DNA from: Bacillaceae bacterium Marseille-Q3522
Lineage (GTDB): Bacteria; Bacillota; Bacilli; Bacillales; Cytobacillaceae
Reading direction: 5' to 3'
DNA length: 38,622 nucleotides
Assembly (NCBI GenBank): GCA_017898095.1
Contig: JAGKQJ010000020.1
Coordinates: forward strand, 1 to 38,622
A model generated the notes under the pieces. That model was given only the letters and a program-made list of their open reading frames with translations. It was not told where the DNA came from and made no database searches. Both the position numbers and the translations under genes were made by a program. Below are positions 24,439 through 33,350 of the stretch, piece by piece (position 1 is the first letter of the stretch; each line of letters opens with the position of its first letter).

Positions 24439-25515
24439 ATGAGCAAATTGGAACAGCTTCGCGAACGGATTGACGAGGTAAATTCGGAGTTGTTGTCCTT
24501 AATAAACGAAAGAGCCCGATTGGTACAAGAAATCGGCCGTGCCAAGGAAGCACAAGGGATATTTCGCTATGATCCGGTTAGAGAACGGAAAATGCTTGAT
24601 AAGATTAAAGAGCAAAACGATGGCCCTTTTGAGGACTCAACCATTGAACATATTTTTAAAGAGATTTTTAAAGCCGGACTTCATATGCAAAAGGATGACG
24701 ACAAGAAAGCGCTGCTTGTCTCGAGAAAGAAGAAACCGCAGGATACTGTAATCAATTTAAAAGGAGAATTAGTCGGCGACGGAAAACCGCATTTCGTCTT
24801 CGGGCCATGTGCGGTGGAATCTTATGAACAGGTTGCCGCAGTTGCAGCATCGATAAAAGCAAAAGGCTTGAAGCTAATGCGGGGCGGTGCGTTTAAACCA
24901 CGGACTTCACCGTATGATTTCCAGGGTCTTGGGCTAGAAGGATTGAAAATATTAAAACAAGTTGCCGGTGAATATGACTTGGCGGTAATAAGTGAAATTG
25001 TCAGTCCGGCAGATATCGAAATCGCCTGCGATTATCTAGATGTTATTCAAATCGGAGCCAGGAATATGCAAAATTTTGAACTGCTGAAAGCTGCAGGTGC
25101 GGTCAAAAAACCTGTTCTTCTAAAACGGGGGCTGGCTGCTACAATTGAAGAATTTATCAATGCAGCAGAGTACATTATGTCACAGGGAAACGGACAAATT
25201 ATTCTTTGTGAACGGGGCATTCGCACGTATGAAAGAGCAACAAGAAATACATTGGACATTTCAGCAGTACCTATCTTAAAACAAGAAACACATTTACCTG
25301 TTTTTGTCGATGTTACGCATTCAACAGGCAGACGTGATCTTCTGCTCCCGACAGCGAAAGCGGCAATCGCCGTAGGAGCCGACGGTGTTATGGCTGAAGT
25401 ACATCCGGATCCTGCTGTTGCCTTATCAGATGCAGCTCAGCAAATGGACATTCAGCAATTTGATCATTTCTTTGATGAGCTTGTCAATTCTGCGTATGTT
25501 AAAACTTTAATTTAG
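24439..25515 (+). CDS. aroA: Bifunctional chorismate mutase–DAHP synthase
   Basis: A 358-residue enzyme joining an AroQ-type chorismate mutase (residues about 1-90, [20 protein letters not shown]) to a DAHP synthase of the KDO8P-synthase-like class (about 105-358). It makes DAHP from PEP and erythrose 4-phosphate, the entry step of the shikimate pathway, and the mutase domain serves as the feedback sensor for chorismate/prephenate in Bacillus. Synthase signatures are GPCAVES with metal-binding C124, [22 protein letters not shown] and DVTHSTGRR. The length equals B. subtilis AroA (the Bacillus name; it is not EPSP synthase). The ATG follows AAGGAAGGCAGGGAG. An own promoter and terminator bracket the gene, separating it from ccpA. 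Confidence 0.95.
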   Translation: MSKLEQLRERIDEVNSELLSLINERARLVQEIGRAKEAQGIFRYDPVRERKMLDKIKEQNDGPFEDSTIEHIFKEIFKAGLHMQKDDDKKALLVSRKKKPQDTVINLKGELVGDGKPHFVFGPCAVESYEQVAAVAASIKAKGLKLMRGGAFKPRTSPYDFQGLGLEGLKILKQVAGEYDLAVISEIVSPADIEIACDYLDVIQIGARNMQNFELLKAAGAVKKPVLLKRGLAATIEEFINAAEYIMSQGNGQIILCERGIRTYERATRNTLDISAVPILKQETHLPVFVDVTHSTGRRDLLLPTAKAAIAVGADGVMAEVHPDPAVALSDAAQQMDIQQFDHFFDELVNSAYVKTLI

Positions 25516-25524
25516 AAAGTAATG

Positions 25525-25549
25525 CCTTCTGCTTTTGCAGGAGGTTTTC
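25525..25549 (+). terminator. Intrinsic terminator of aroA
   Basis: CCTTCTGC (25525-25532) pairs with GCAGGAGG (25537-25544) across a TTTT loop, with one T·G pair, followed by TTTTCTTTC. A second imperfect stem (TCAGGTGGA with TCCGCCTGA) follows at about 25582-25607 without a T-run. Confidence 0.75.
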
Positions 25550-25828
25550 TTTCATGATTCGGAAAAAACCGGGTTATCAATCAGGTGGAGGAGGGCATCC
25601 GCCTGAATCATAAAATTTAGCTTGCCGAAATAAGTAACTTCACTGGCGAAAGCGGCATTATCCCCGATATTCTGTAGCGATGAAAAATGATAAGAACAAT
25701 CATGAATATTGTATTTTTTGAACATAATAAGGGTGATGAAAGGGATTTTACTTTCATTTTATCGTTGAATTATGTAAAATAAACAATAAAAATGTTGAAA
25801 AAGTGAGTTTTTTGTAAAAAAATAAAGC
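25550..25828. other. Long spacer between aroA and ccpA, no gene seen
   Basis: About 280 bases with no credible reading frame. After the second stem near 25582-25607 the sequence is A+T-rich up to the ccpA promoter. Separate transcription of ccpA is therefore likely, although read-through from aroA cannot be excluded. Confidence 0.5.
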
Positions 25829-25858
25829 TTGACATTGCGGTAATACCACTCTTATCGT
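25829..25858 (+). promoter_or_regulatory. Probable sigma-A promoter of ccpA
   Basis: A perfect -35 TTGACA (25829-25834) with TATCGT (25853-25858) 18 bp downstream; a better hexamer, TATGAT, is 5 bp further and would be too far. The spacer contains the short palindrome GGTA-A-TACC (25839-25847), which could be an operator. Confidence 0.5.
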
Positions 25859-25878
25859 ATGATTAAGTACATAATGAT

Positions 25879-25893
25879 TGTAATACGATTACA
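25879..25893. promoter_or_regulatory. Perfect inverted repeat in the ccpA leader
   Basis: TGTAAT-ACG-ATTACA lies about 20 bp downstream of the proposed -10 and 46 bp before the ccpA start. Its symmetry and size suit a dimeric DNA-binding protein. It does not match the cre consensus, so it would not be CcpA autoregulation. The regulator is unknown. Confidence 0.45.
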
Positions 25894-25938
25894 CATGGGC
25901 ACTGTCCATAAATTTTAATAGTAAAGGAGAAAAAGCGA

Positions 25939-26937
25939 ATGACCATTACAATATATGATGTAGCAAGAGAAGCAAGTGTTTCAATGGCGACAGTCTCACG
26001 TGTCGTAAATGGAAACCCAAATGTGAAACCTGCAACAAGGAAGAAGGTGCTGGAAGTAATTGCGCGCCTGGACTATCGTCCAAATGCCGTCGCACGAGGG
26101 CTTGCAAGTAAAAAGACAACTACTGTCGGTGTTATCATTCCGGATATTTCAAGTATTTTTTATGCAGAATTAGCCCGTGGAATTGAAGATATTGCAACCA
26201 TGTATAAATACAACATTATTTTAAGCAATTCGGATCAAAACCCTGAAAAAGAATTGCACCTGTATAATACGATGCTTGGAAAACAAGTAGATGGCATTGT
26301 CTTTATGGGAAGCAATATCACTCCGGAACATGTCGCGGAATTTAGCAAGTCCTCTGTCCCGCTTGTACTTGCCGGCTCCTTTGAAGATTCAGAAACGCTT
26401 CCGTCCGTCAACATTAATTATGAGCAGGCAGCTTTTGATGCTGTATCAATGTTTATCAGTAAAGGACATAAAAATATCGCCTGCGTTATCGGTTCCCTAC
26501 ATGAGCCAATCAATACGGAAAAGAAATTAGCCGGTTATAAACGTGCTCTGGAAGAAGCAAATTTAATCTATAATGAAGAGCTCGTAGTGGAAGGCGATTA
26601 CACATATGATTCCGGTATCGAAGCAATTGAAAAACTGCTGGAAAGCGGAGTAAAGCCGACTGCAGTGTTTGTCGCTTCTGATGAAATGGCACTCGGTGTC
26701 ATTCACGGAGCACAGGATAAAGGTGTAAAGATTCCGGATGATCTTGAAGTGATTAGCTCAGATAATACGAGATTGGCGTTAATGGTTCGCCCGCAGCTGA
26801 CTTCAATTGTTCAGCCGCTTTATGATATCGGAGCGGTATCCATGAGATTATTGACAAAATATATGAACAAAGAAAAATTAACAGATCATATTGTAGTACT
26901 TCCGCACCGAATTGAAGAACGAAGCTCAACAAAATAA
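25939..26937 (+). CDS. ccpA: Catabolite control protein A
   Basis: A 332-residue LacI/GalR-family regulator, the main carbon catabolite repressor/activator of Bacillaceae, acting with Ser46-phosphorylated HPr or Crh. The N-terminal HTH and hinge helix read [20 protein letters not shown] (residues 3-22) and [14 protein letters not shown]. The core has the two-lobe periplasmic-binding fold, with [19 protein letters not shown] and the corepressor-contact region near 295-310 ([17 protein letters not shown]). The length and sequence fit CcpA rather than a sugar-specific relative. The ATG follows AAAGGAG. It is followed by a terminator, so the motP-motS pair downstream probably needs its own promoter or read-through. 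A cre site is present 4.5 kb away between acuA and acsA. Confidence 0.96.
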   Translation: MTITIYDVAREASVSMATVSRVVNGNPNVKPATRKKVLEVIARLDYRPNAVARGLASKKTTTVGVIIPDISSIFYAELARGIEDIATMYKYNIILSNSDQNPEKELHLYNTMLGKQVDGIVFMGSNITPEHVAEFSKSSVPLVLAGSFEDSETLPSVNINYEQAAFDAVSMFISKGHKNIACVIGSLHEPINTEKKLAGYKRALEEANLIYNEELVVEGDYTYDSGIEAIEKLLESGVKPTAVFVASDEMALGVIHGAQDKGVKIPDDLEVISSDNTRLALMVRPQLTSIVQPLYDIGAVSMRLLTKYMNKEKLTDHIVVLPHRIEERSSTK

Positions 26938-26967
26938 TCAACATGTCGATAAAATTAATAAGATACG

Positions 26968-26992
26968 AAAACCTCCGTTCCGGAGGTTTTTT
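26968..26992 (+). terminator. Intrinsic terminator of ccpA
   Basis: AAAACCTCCG (26968-26977) pairs perfectly with CGGAGGTTTT (26981-26990) across a TTC loop, ending in a T-run. It lies 30 nt past the ccpA stop. Confidence 0.88.
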
Positions 26993-27070
26993 ACCGTTTA
27001 TTTTTCAGGCGTTAATGGCCGTAAAGTAACAATTGAAACAAGTTCACTAAGGTTTAGGGAGAGGAATGTA

Positions 27071-27886
27071 ATGAAGAAGTTCGATATGTTGACACCAGCC
27101 GGGCTATTGTTCGGTATCGCAATGATCATTTTTGGAATCCTCTCAACAGGAGGACTTAGCGGCTTTTTATCCTTTATTGATCCATCGTCTGTTTTGATTG
27201 TTATTGGCGGTGTTTTTTCCGGATTGTTAATTAATTTTCCTGTGAAAGAAATCAAGCAAATGTTTATTGTACTCCGGCAGGCGTTCTCACATCATGATCC
27301 CAGCTTAAGCAGATTGTTAGAAACATTTGTATCGTTAGCGGAGAAAGCGCGCCGTGAAGGTATATTATCGTTAGAAGTTAAAATCCGCGAGATAGACGAT
27401 CCTTTTTTAAAAAAAGGAATGTTGCTGGTAATTGACGGATTAGAATCAGAGCTGATTGAAGACATACTCCATGCAGATATTGCTGCGATGGAAGAAAGGC
27501 ACCGGAAAGGAAGAAGTATTCTTGAAAAAGCAGGGGAATATGCTCCCGCTTGGGGAATGATTGGCACGCTTATCGGTCTTGTTTTAATGTTGAGAAATTT
27601 AAATGACCCTGCTTCTCTCGGTCCGAATATGGCGGTTGCTATATTAACAACTTTTTACGGCTCATTGATGGCAAATTTAATTTTTTTACCGCTTGCAGCA
27701 AAATTGCAGTTAAAAACGGATGAAGAAATATTTTATAAACAAATAATAATTGAAGGGGTTTTAGGGGTTCAATCAGGACAAAATCCGCGTATTTTAGGTG
27801 AAAAGCTGAGTGCTTTTTTATCAGATGATGAAAGGCTTGAAGTATCGAAATTACGTGAGCGTGAGGTTTTACGTGATGAGGTATAA
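27071..27886 (+). CDS. motP: MotP, sodium-type flagellar stator subunit (MotA family)
   Basis: A 271-residue membrane protein of the MotA/ExbB family, partner of MotS in a stator that in Bacillus is driven by sodium. Two N-terminal membrane segments (about 8-27 and 34-52), a large cytoplasmic domain with charged residues that contact the rotor, and two C-terminal segments (GMIGTLIGLVLMLRNL and MAVAILTTFYGSLMANLIFLPLA) are visible. I place the start at the ATG giving MKKFDMLTPAGLLFG, matching the family, with GGGAGAGG upstream; the 53-codon in-frame extension overlapping ccpA and its terminator is not real. The 3' end overlaps motS by 11 bp. Position after ccpA is the same as in B. subtilis (ytxD). 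Confidence 0.93.
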   Translation: MKKFDMLTPAGLLFGIAMIIFGILSTGGLSGFLSFIDPSSVLIVIGGVFSGLLINFPVKEIKQMFIVLRQAFSHHDPSLSRLLETFVSLAEKARREGILSLEVKIREIDDPFLKKGMLLVIDGLESELIEDILHADIAAMEERHRKGRSILEKAGEYAPAWGMIGTLIGLVLMLRNLNDPASLGPNMAVAILTTFYGSLMANLIFLPLAAKLQLKTDEEIFYKQIIIEGVLGVQSGQNPRILGEKLSAFLSDDERLEVSKLREREVLRDEV

Positions 27887-28610
27887 AAAATATAAAAGGC
27901 AGATTCCAAAACAACCGAAAGGCGCACCTTCATGGATGGTGACATATTCGGATCTGTTCACGTTAATTCTTGTTTTCTTTATATTACTATTTTCAATGTC
28001 GCAAATTGATATGATTAAGTTTAAGGCTATTACGGAATCTTTTCGCGATTTTCAAATACTGGACTATCAATCTTCTATTATTCCTTCCGAGAATACGGAA
28101 AACGGTGACACTGGTCAAAATTCAGATGCAGAGGAGACAATGGACGGACTGCTTGAAGAAGTGCAGGCTTTTTTACAAGAAAATGATCTTGGCAGTGTTG
28201 CGGTGGCGAATCGCACAGAACAAGGAGTGGTCCTTGTCTTACAGGAACAAATTTTATTTGCATCAGGTGAAGCGGAAATTATTGAGGATGCCTATCCGCT
28301 ATTAAATAAAATCGGCGGTTTGCTTGCTGAAATACCACATATTGTACGGGTAGAAGGACATACTGACAGCCGACCGATTTCCACGTACCGCTACCCTTCC
28401 AATTGGGAGCTGTCAACAGCACGGTCAAGCAGTGTGATCCGTTATTTTATTCAAACGCTCCATTTGGACAGCAGACGATTTATTGCAACCGGATATGGTC
28501 CAACCCGTCCTGTGGAGGATAATGATACCCCGGAAAATATGATGAAAAATCGCCGTGTCGAAATTATTATTGTTGATCCAAACTTTCAACAGTCGGATAA
28601 ACCGCAGTAA
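27876..28610 (+). CDS. motS: MotS, sodium-type flagellar stator subunit (MotB family)
   Basis: A 244-residue protein with one N-terminal membrane helix (about 23-42) carrying the ion-binding aspartate D26 in WMVTYSDLFTLILVFFILL. A linker follows, then an OmpA/MotB peptidoglycan-binding domain with VEGHTDSRPI, NWELSTARSSSV and NRRVEI (about 125-238), which anchors the stator to the wall. The start is the ATG overlapping the end of motP, with GTGAGGT about 10 nt upstream, so translation is coupled; the family N-terminus (basic, then P-K-G-AP-W) agrees. Sodium use is inferred from similarity to B. subtilis MotS (YtxE), not from an ion-selectivity test. Confidence 0.93.
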   Translation: MRYKKYKRQIPKQPKGAPSWMVTYSDLFTLILVFFILLFSMSQIDMIKFKAITESFRDFQILDYQSSIIPSENTENGDTGQNSDAEETMDGLLEEVQAFLQENDLGSVAVANRTEQGVVLVLQEQILFASGEAEIIEDAYPLLNKIGGLLAEIPHIVRVEGHTDSRPISTYRYPSNWELSTARSSSVIRYFIQTLHLDSRRFIATGYGPTRPVEDNDTPENMMKNRRVEIIIVDPNFQQSDKPQ

Positions 28611-28816
28611 GATGTAAGAGAAAATCATTTTTTGTATTTATGGAATTTAAAGTAAATGTTTTGAATAATTCCTAAATGATTCTTTCAGGAAAAATACCGC
28701 TTGTATTTTTTGGGATGGAAAATAAAGTGATTATGAAGCAGAATGAATTAAAATCCGGGCTATATAGAGAAAAAAAGGAAGAATTTATAATCTTTCAAAT
28801 TAGGAGAACATTACGC

Positions 28817-28849
28817 AAAAAAAGAAAGCTTTTCCATGGAGGAAAGCTT
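28817..28849 (-). terminator. Terminator of the acuA-acuB-acuC operon
   Basis: On the minus strand AAGCTTTCC pairs with GGAAAAGCTT, with one bulge and a short loop, followed by a T-run (complement of 28817-28823). It starts immediately after the acuC stop codon. The rest of the gap up to motS, about 200 bases, contains no convincing gene. Confidence 0.75.
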
Positions 28850-28850
28850 A

Positions 28851-30020
28851 TTACGATTCTTTTTTTTTCAAGTTTTTAATGGGAAAAAGCGCTTTTTCTG
28901 CTGTCAAAGCATTTTTTTCTTCAATTTCCTGTTTCCGCGGAATCGGCTTATATAAATCGGGCGGATCATCCCAGTACCGCGGCAGCTGTGCTGGCGCAGT
29001 TTTTTGCCACTTTTCCAGCCACTTAGCTGGCAGCGCACCGGACGGCTGAGTGATATCACACATTTCCAACCATATCATCGACCATGCCCTTGGGACAACA
29101 CGCCAAATATCATAACCTCCCCCGCCGACGGCGATCCAGCGTCCTTCACAATATTGATGGGCAAGCTCATGAGCAAGCCTGGGAATTTCACGATAAAGCT
29201 GCATGGTTCCAGACAGATGCGAAAGCGGATCAAAATAATGTGCATCTGCTCCATTTTGGGTTAAGATTACATCAGGCTTAAAAAATGCCATAACTTCGCA
29301 AAAAGCTTCTTTGTAAATTGCAATCCATGACTCATCTTCTGTAAACGCATCCAAAGGAATGTTGAAAGAATAGCCGTAACCTTTTCCATGTCCCCGTTCA
29401 TTAATCGCTCCTGTTCCGGGGAACAAATAACGGCCTGTTTCATGAATCGACAGCGTGCATACATTCGGATCATCATAAAACGCCCATTGAACACCATCCC
29501 CGTGATGGGCATCCGTGTCCACATAGAGGATTCTCGCCTGATATTTTTCCTGCATATATTTTATTGCAATTGCACTATCGTTATAAATACAAAAGCCGGA
29601 TGCCTTCCCTTGAAAGCCGTGATGCAGCCCCCCTCCTAAATGAAGGGCATGCTTTACCTTCCCTTGCATGACATAATCCACAGCAGTTAAAGTACCTCCT
29701 GCAAGCAAAGCGCTTGCTTCATGCATTTCCGGAAAGATTGGAGTGTCTTCTGTCCCCAGTCCGTAGTTGTCTGCTTTTGCGGCTGATAATTTTCCTTTTC
29801 CGGCTAACATGACGGCATGAATATAGTCCTTACTGTGAATGAGTTGAAGTTCTTCCAGTGTTGCAGACCGGGGAGGGATAATTTGCTTATCCTCCAGTGC
29901 TCCGATTATTTTTAACAAATCAATTGTCAATTTCAAACGGTGCTGGTTAAAGGGATGATCCTGGTGAAAATGATAGTTTAATAAAGCATCTGCATATACA
30001 AAGACCGTCCGTTCTGTCAT
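28851..30020 (-). CDS. acuC: AcuC, class I-type protein lysine deacetylase
   Basis: A 389-residue histone-deacetylase-fold enzyme. In B. subtilis AcuC removes the acetyl group that AcuA places on acetyl-CoA synthetase, switching it on. The active site is intact: H133/H134 in GGGLHHGF, zinc ligands D170 and H172 in DTDAHHGDGVQ, D259 in NGADAHYFDP, and the GGGGYD tyrosine near 303. I place the start at the ATG giving MTERTVFVYA, because it forms a 4-base ATGA overlap with the acuB stop and fits the family; nine upstream in-frame residues would lie inside acuB. It is the last gene of acuA-acuB-acuC. Confidence 0.94.
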   Translation of the reverse strand: MTERTVFVYADALLNYHFHQDHPFNQHRLKLTIDLLKIIGALEDKQIIPPRSATLEELQLIHSKDYIHAVMLAGKGKLSAAKADNYGLGTEDTPIFPEMHEASALLAGGTLTAVDYVMQGKVKHALHLGGGLHHGFQGKASGFCIYNDSAIAIKYMQEKYQARILYVDTDAHHGDGVQWAFYDDPNVCTLSIHETGRYLFPGTGAINERGHGKGYGYSFNIPLDAFTEDESWIAIYKEAFCEVMAFFKPDVILTQNGADAHYFDPLSHLSGTMQLYREIPRLAHELAHQYCEGRWIAVGGGGYDIWRVVPRAWSMIWLEMCDITQPSGALPAKWLEKWQKTAPAQLPRYWDDPPDLYKPIPRKQEIEEKNALTAEKALFPIKNLKKKES

Positions 30021-30667
30021 AGAGACATCCCCGGCAGGTTTGGCCAAAGCACTTGATAACCTTTCGTCTTCAAAGCTGTTATGATCCTTGCCGGATTCAT
30101 CGTCTGGATGCGGATAACAATGATTTTTGAGTTTTCCTCTTCTTTATCAGGATGAATCAGAACACTTAAAATATTTGCCTTGTTTTGATGGATGATGGAA
30201 GTGATCTCTTGCAGCATCATGGAAACATTCGCTACTTTAATTTCTATTTGTGATCCTGGCTGATGAACTCCTGTCATTTCGACAAAAGTATGGAGTAAAT
30301 CAGTTTCCGTAACCATCCCGACTAATTTATTATTTTTTAAAATGGGCAGGCAGCCAATCCGGTGTTCATATAAAACAGCGGCAACCTCTTCGGCGAAATC
30401 CAAGGGATGTCCTGTGATAAGCTTAGTCGTCATAATCGATTTGACAGGCTTGTTCAGCACTTTACGGTATTCTTCTCCAATATGAAAAATCGAAGGCGTG
30501 GCATCACGAATATCGCGGTCGGAAATAAGGCCGACCAGCTTCCCGTCGGGATCGGTAATCGGGAGATGCCGTACTTTATGTTCATCCATTGCCTGAATCG
30601 CCATCGCAATAGAATCTGTTTCACAAAGTGAAACAATGTTTTTTTTCATGATTTCCTCTATAATCAT
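30017..30667 (-). CDS. acuB: AcuB, CBS-domain and ACT-like protein
   Basis: A 216-residue protein with two CBS domains (about 1-58 and 76-130; the first ends HLPITDPDGKLVGLISDRDI, the second CLPILKNNKLVGMVTETDLL) and a C-terminal ACT-like segment (about 140-210). CBS pairs bind adenosine nucleotides, so it may report energy state to the acetate switch; its biochemical role is not established. The start is the ATG at 30665-30667 (MIIEEIMKKN), with GGAG 5 nt upstream, as in the B. subtilis protein. An in-frame extension to 30757 would run into acuA and is rejected. It is 25 bp after acuA and overlaps acuC by 4 bp. Confidence 0.9.
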   Translation of the reverse strand: MIIEEIMKKNIVSLCETDSIAMAIQAMDEHKVRHLPITDPDGKLVGLISDRDIRDATPSIFHIGEEYRKVLNKPVKSIMTTKLITGHPLDFAEEVAAVLYEHRIGCLPILKNNKLVGMVTETDLLHTFVEMTGVHQPGSQIEIKVANVSMMLQEITSIIHQNKANILSVLIHPDKEEENSKIIVIRIQTMNPARIITALKTKGYQVLWPNLPGMSL

Positions 30668-30692
30668 TTGCTCTCCATCCCCTTTGAAAGAT

Positions 30693-31325
30693 TTAGTACA
30701 TAAAACGATTCGTAAAACGCAGCCGGTCAAATTTTTCGATTGAAGATGGCGGAACACGGTTCCCGATTCTCGCCATTAAGCAGTTAGCAGGGTGAGAGCT
30801 TATTTCCGGATCGTCTGTCGCATACCACACTAATCCGCCGGCACTCATCATTTTTTCCATTACTTTGCGGTATTCCCAGACGTTAAGCCCTGTCCCTTTT
30901 AAGTCCCAATGCCAGTAATATTCTGTTGTGATGATGATATAATCCTCCATTGCATCATCCAGCATCGCAACCTCTAATAATGCCTTTCCAACGCCGCAGC
31001 CGCGAAAATTGGCAATGACTTCGATTGCACCGAGCTCAATTAAATCAGGCATGTTCCCTTCTGACCATCGTTCCAGCGGATCGGGGTATAGGAAGGTGAC
31101 ATAACCAATAATCATATTTTTTTCCCGGGCAATGATAATTCGCCCTTCTTGTAAACCGGCAATGTCTATTAACGCTTTATGTTGCTGAGAAGGAGGTCGA
31201 AAGGCAACCAAATCTTGATGAAAAATCATCTCGGCCAGTGAATCTGCAGGAACCGGTCCTTCAATCATAATTGCGCCTTGCGGAGTATTCATCTCTCTCC
31301 CATTATATGTCTTCCTATGTTCCAT
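30693..31325 (-). CDS. acuA: AcuA, protein acetyltransferase acting on AcsA
   Basis: A 210-residue GNAT-family enzyme, the same length as B. subtilis AcuA, which acetylates the active-site lysine of acetyl-CoA synthetase and inactivates it. The acetyl-CoA loop is seen as NFRGCGVGKALLEVA (about residues 107-121). Long conserved stretches such as FRPPSQQH, YPDPLERWSEGNMPDLIELG and TTEYYWHWDLKG identify it beyond a generic GNAT. The ATG follows GAGGGTGA with 4 nt between. It is the first gene of the minus-strand acu operon and is divergent from acsA, its target gene, with a cre site between them. Confidence 0.95.
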   Translation of the reverse strand: MEHRKTYNGREMNTPQGAIMIEGPVPADSLAEMIFHQDLVAFRPPSQQHKALIDIAGLQEGRIIIAREKNMIIGYVTFLYPDPLERWSEGNMPDLIELGAIEVIANFRGCGVGKALLEVAMLDDAMEDYIIITTEYYWHWDLKGTGLNVWEYRKVMEKMMSAGGLVWYATDDPEISSHPANCLMARIGNRVPPSSIEKFDRLRFTNRFMY

Positions 31326-31356
31326 TCATTCACCCTCTAATACGATTAATACATTT

Positions 31357-31362
31357 ATTATA
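31357..31362 (-). promoter_or_regulatory. Candidate -10 element of the acu operon
   Basis: A perfect TATAAT on the minus strand about 32 bp before the acuA start. The -35 is not clear: 17 bp upstream is a poor hexamer, and a TTGCCA is 23 bp away. A weak promoter that could depend on an activator is possible. Confidence 0.45.
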
Positions 31363-31394
31363 CCGGAATTATTGCTATGCATGTTTGGCAAAAT

Positions 31395-31408
31395 TGAAAA
31401 CGTTTCAT
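31395..31408. promoter_or_regulatory. Catabolite-response element (cre) between acuA and acsA
   Basis: TGAAAACGTTTCAT is a near-perfect match to the cre consensus TGWAANCGNTNWCA, differing only at the last base. It lies about 70 bp upstream of acuA and 160 bp before the acsA promoter. In B. subtilis both transcripts are under CcpA; here the site lies upstream of the -10 of acuA, so which transcript it controls cannot be told from position alone. Confidence 0.85.
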
Positions 31409-31554
31409 TGGGATTTTTTTCATGGTTAAAGAAGCCGGAGACCGTAAGTTAGTAAACTAGAAAAACTTTGGGTGATCAAGTGGAGAAAAAAATGCTAATT
31501 TAATCGGGTTCGCGAACATCTGCCACTAACATGTAATCTTTAATATTTTTAAAA

Positions 31555-31583
31555 TTGAGAAAAAAATGAACCTATATTATAAT
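31555..31583 (+). promoter_or_regulatory. Sigma-A promoter of acsA
   Basis: TTGAGA (31555-31560) and TATAAT (31578-31583) are separated by exactly 17 bp, giving a start about 25 nt before the acsA ATG. The promoter position rules out the more upstream in-frame ATG at 31566 as a start. Confidence 0.8.
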
Positions 31584-31616
31584 GATCTTATATGTCATAA
31601 AAAGGGGATGGTATAT

Positions 31617-33335
31617 ATGATGTTGGAAGCGCTACCAGCTGCAAAAGGGGTCTATAATCTGCAAAATTATGATGAAGTATGTAGACAGTTTAACTGGAAG
31701 GACAGTGAAAAAGCATTTTCCTGGCATGAAACCGGGCAATGGAATATGGCTTATGAAGCGATTGACCGCCATGCAAAATCATTCCGGAAAAATAAAATTG
31801 CTCTCTACTTTCAAGACGAGCAAAGAAATGAGAAATTCACCTTTCAAGAGATGAGCGATTGGTCTAACAGGGCTGGTAATGTATTGAAGTCATTTGCAAA
31901 TGTGGAAAAAGGGGACAGAGTCTTTATTTTTTTACCGCGTTCACCGGAACTTTATTTTGGTTTACTCGGGGCACTTAAGCTCGGGGCAATTGTCGGACCG
32001 CTTTTTGAAGCGTTTATGGAAGGGGCGGTGAGGGACCGCCTGTATGATAGCGACGCTAAGGTGCTTATTACGACTCCGGAGCTATGGAAGCGGGTGCCGA
32101 TTGATGATCTGCCGTCATTAAAGCATGTTTTCCTCGTTGGCCATGACATTAAAGAGGATCATTTATTTGTTGATTTTAACAAACGCTTACAAGAAGCGGA
32201 TCGTCAATTACAAATAGAATGGGTAAACCGTACGGATGGTCTGATTCTCCATTATACATCCGGGTCGACAGGCAAGCCGAAGGGCGTTTTGCATGTTCAT
32301 AACGCGATGATTCAGCACTATCAGACAGCAAAGTGGGTACTCGACTTACAAGAAGATGATGTATATTGGTGTACAGCAGATCCCGGTTGGGTTACAGGTA
32401 CTTCTTATGGTATTTTTGGTCCATGGCTGAACGGTGCATCAAATGTTGTTATTGGCGGAAGATTTAATCCGGAAACCTGGTACAAAATGATAGAACAGTA
32501 CAGAGTAACGGTTTGGTACAGTGCTCCGACTGCTTTTCGTATGCTGATGGGTGCAGGAGATGAAATAATCAGCCACTTTGACTTATCTTCTTTGCGACAT
32601 ATATTAAGTGTCGGAGAACCGTTAAATCCGGAAGTAGTAAAATGGGGGGTGAAGGTTTTCCATCTGCGGATCCATGATACGTGGTGGATGACAGAAACGG
32701 GTGCACACTTGATCTGTAATTATCCGTGTATGACGATTCGGCCCGGCTCCATGGGCAAACCGATTCCCGGAGTACAAGCGGCAATTATTGATAATCAAGG
32801 GAATGTACTTCCGCCAAACCGGATGGGGAATTTAGCGATAAAAAAAGGCTGGCCGTCGATGATGTATGACATTTGGAAAAATAGACAAAAATATGAATCT
32901 TATTTTATGCCTGGTGATTGGTACGTTACCGGTGATTCCGCATACGTAGACGAGGACGGTTACTTTTGGTTTCAGGGACGAGTCGACGATGTGATTATGA
33001 CCGCCGGGGAACGTGTCGGCCCGTTTGAAGTAGAAAGCAAACTGGTCGAGCATCCTGCTGTCGCGGAAGCAGGGGTAATTGGAAAGCCTGATCCGGTACG
33101 CGGTGAAATAATAAAAGCCTTTATTGCCTTACGTGACGGCTATCAAGTATCGGAGGAATTAAGAGAAGAAATCCGCCAATTTGTGAAAACCGGTCTTGCG
33201 GCACATGCGGCGCCAAGAGAAATTGAATTCCTCGAAAAACTGCCAAAAACAAGAAGCGGCAAAATCATGCGCCGTGTCCTAAAAGCATGGGAACTGAAGC
33301 TCCCGACAGGCGACCTGTCGACAATGGAAGAATGA
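31617..33335 (+). CDS. acsA: Acetyl-CoA synthetase
   Basis: A 572-residue AMP-forming synthetase converting acetate, ATP and CoA to acetyl-CoA. The P-loop LHYTSGSTGKPKGVLH, the WWMTETG motif, the adenylate-binding GDSAYVDEDGYFWFQGRVDD and the C-terminal PKTRSGKIMRR are present. The modified lysine is K549, the same number as in B. subtilis AcsA, and the total length is also 572 with the start used here. The ATG at 31617 is preferred because it aligns with the family N-terminus (MMLEALPA), has AAAGGGGATGG upstream, and follows the promoter; the ATG at 31566 lies inside that promoter. The enzyme is controlled by AcuA and AcuC encoded divergently. Confidence 0.96.
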   Translation: MMLEALPAAKGVYNLQNYDEVCRQFNWKDSEKAFSWHETGQWNMAYEAIDRHAKSFRKNKIALYFQDEQRNEKFTFQEMSDWSNRAGNVLKSFANVEKGDRVFIFLPRSPELYFGLLGALKLGAIVGPLFEAFMEGAVRDRLYDSDAKVLITTPELWKRVPIDDLPSLKHVFLVGHDIKEDHLFVDFNKRLQEADRQLQIEWVNRTDGLILHYTSGSTGKPKGVLHVHNAMIQHYQTAKWVLDLQEDDVYWCTADPGWVTGTSYGIFGPWLNGASNVVIGGRFNPETWYKMIEQYRVTVWYSAPTAFRMLMGAGDEIISHFDLSSLRHILSVGEPLNPEVVKWGVKVFHLRIHDTWWMTETGAHLICNYPCMTIRPGSMGKPIPGVQAAIIDNQGNVLPPNRMGNLAIKKGWPSMMYDIWKNRQKYESYFMPGDWYVTGDSAYVDEDGYFWFQGRVDDVIMTAGERVGPFEVESKLVEHPAVAEAGVIGKPDPVRGEIIKAFIALRDGYQVSEELREEIRQFVKTGLAAHAAPREIEFLEKLPKTRSGKIMRRVLKAWELKLPTGDLSTMEE

Positions 33336-33350
33336 TATCAAAAATAGAAG

